Positions 5,256 to 6,048 of a stretch of 6,048 nucleotides of DNA are shown in pieces; the stretch's first letter is position 1; every line of letters begins with the position of its first letter. The translations under genes were made by a program, and so were the position numbers. The notes below the pieces were generated by a model. That model was given only the letters and a program-made list of their open reading frames with translations, was not told the DNA's origin and ran no database searches. This stretch comes from Tardiphaga sp. (lineage in GTDB: Bacteria; Pseudomonadota; Alphaproteobacteria; Rhizobiales; Xanthobacteraceae): NCBI GenBank assembly GCA_028290765.1, contig JAQGJF010000138.1, positions 1-6,048 of the forward strand, written 5' to 3'.

Positions 5256-6048
5256 ATGTCGAGGCTTGAATCCGCGTCGCTGATCCGCAACCGCTATTTC
5301 GACGCGCTCTCGGCCACGCCGGGGCTCTACTGGCTCGGCCAGAACACCAACCACATCGAAAGCCATCCCGCGGTGGTTGAGGCGATGATGCGTTCGATCG
5401 AGGCCGGCGAATTCAATGCCTACGCGCCGCCGCTGGGCTTCGAGGCGTTGCGCAGCGCCATTGTGACCGATCTTGGCACGCCCGGTGCGGAAGCGCTGGT
5501 GACCGAAGGTGGCGTCAATGCACTGGCGATGATCTGCCGCGCGCGTTGCAAGCCTGGCACCACGCTCGTCACCACCGATCCGACCTGGAAATGGCCGTGC
5601 CTGTTCGCGCGCCAGCAGGGCGCGGAGGTGATCGAAATCCCGATCTACGATCCGGCCTGCAACTACCGGCTGACGCCGGAAGCGTTGCAGGCCCATGTCG
5701 ACGAGCGCACGGCGATCATCTATCTGGTCGATCCGAACAATCCGCTCGGTATCCGTTACAGCCGCGAGGAGATCGAAAGTTTTGCGGCGATTGCGCGCGA
5801 TTGCGGTGCGTTGCTGGTGCACGATTGCACCTATCGCGATTTCGCCGACGGCCACACGCCGGCCCTGCAGGTGGCGCCGGAAGGCGCCGTCGTTTCGATG
5901 AGCTTTTCCAAATGGCTCGGCCTTGCCGGGCTGCGCATCGGGGCCTTGGTCGCGGCGCCCGCTCTGTTCGAGGAATTGGCGCAGACCTCGACCAGCGTGC
6001 TGGGCGCGAGTGTCGTTGCCCAGCGCGCCGCGCAGGCCGGGCTTGCCG
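5256..6048 (+). CDS. PLP-dependent aminotransferase, class I/II (HisC-like), 3' end cut by window edge
   Basis: Cytosolic fold-type I PLP enzyme; 264 codons are visible of a protein usually near 350-390 residues. Landmarks in order are 'GQNTNHIESHP' near 28-38, 'AYAPPLG' (55-61), the 'EGGVNAL' turn (84-90) that normally holds the PLP phosphate, 'DPNNPLG' with N162, 'HDCTYRDF' with cofactor-contacting D190 and Y193, and the Schiff-base lysine K219 in 'SFSKWLGLAGLRIG', with R227 as the phosphate-contact arginine. The pattern resembles histidinol-phosphate aminotransferases and related decarboxylases, but no histidine gene is nearby, so a catabolic or biosynthetic role tied to this locus is more likely. 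The ATG lies 12 bases after the SDR stop, with AGG just upstream, so the two are cotranscribed. The amino donor and substrate cannot be told from the visible part. Confidence 0.9.
   Translation, partial: MSRLESASLIRNRYFDALSATPGLYWLGQNTNHIESHPAVVEAMMRSIEAGEFNAYAPPLGFEALRSAIVTDLGTPGAEALVTEGGVNALAMICRARCKPGTTLVTTDPTWKWPCLFARQQGAEVIEIPIYDPACNYRLTPEALQAHVDERTAIIYLVDPNNPLGIRYSREEIESFAAIARDCGALLVHDCTYRDFADGHTPALQVAPEGAVVSMSFSKWLGLAGLRIGALVAAPALFEELAQTSTSVLGASVVAQRAAQAGLA

Noticed and set aside
4068..5855. A 595-codon open frame on the minus strand opposite the regulator end, SDR and aminotransferase
   Set aside because: It is antisense to three genes with clear family motifs, its product is Arg/Asp/His-rich low-information sequence without a recognisable domain, and long antisense frames are expected in GC-rich coding DNA.

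Overview
The window comes from a GC-rich bacterial chromosome with strong G/C preference at third codon positions. Protein style (NitT/TauT-type transporter, adducin-like aldolase, FCD-type GntR regulator, HisC-like aminotransferase) suggests an alphaproteobacterium, plausibly of the Bradyrhizobium/Rhodopseudomonas kind. That placement is an inference from composition and gene types, not from a marker gene. There is no RNA gene, insertion sequence, CRISPR array or phage gene in view, and coding density is high.

Layout: two transcription units diverge from a 228-bp intergenic region at 3453-3680. To the left, on the minus strand, lies a four-gene operon read from right to left: ABC ATPase (3452-2589), adducin-like class II aldolase (2592-1798), NMT1/THI5-type periplasmic binding protein (1769-735) and inner-membrane permease (738 to beyond the left edge). 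Two of its junctions are 4-base GTGA stop/start overlaps. To the right, on the plus strand, lie an FCD-family GntR regulator (3681-4397), an unusual short-chain dehydrogenase/reductase (4464-5243) and, 12 bases later, a HisC-like PLP aminotransferase (5256 to beyond the right edge).

Reading of the whole: this looks like a small-molecule uptake and metabolism locus under a local GntR-family repressor. The transporter imports an unidentified, probably small heterocyclic or amino/organic compound. The aldolase, SDR and aminotransferase would act on it or its products. The main sequence evidence for a single regulon is a TTGTATAC-like element in all three promoters: ahead of the ABC operon, the regulator and the SDR-aminotransferase unit. 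In the two operon promoters a second GTATGC element lies exactly 21 bp upstream in the same orientation.

The most unusual protein is the SDR, which keeps the Rossmann cofactor motif but has none of the four canonical catalytic residues (Asn-Ser-Tyr-Lys) at the expected positions. The aldolase also lacks the FucA-type catalytic glutamate. The substrate and pathway cannot be named from this sequence.
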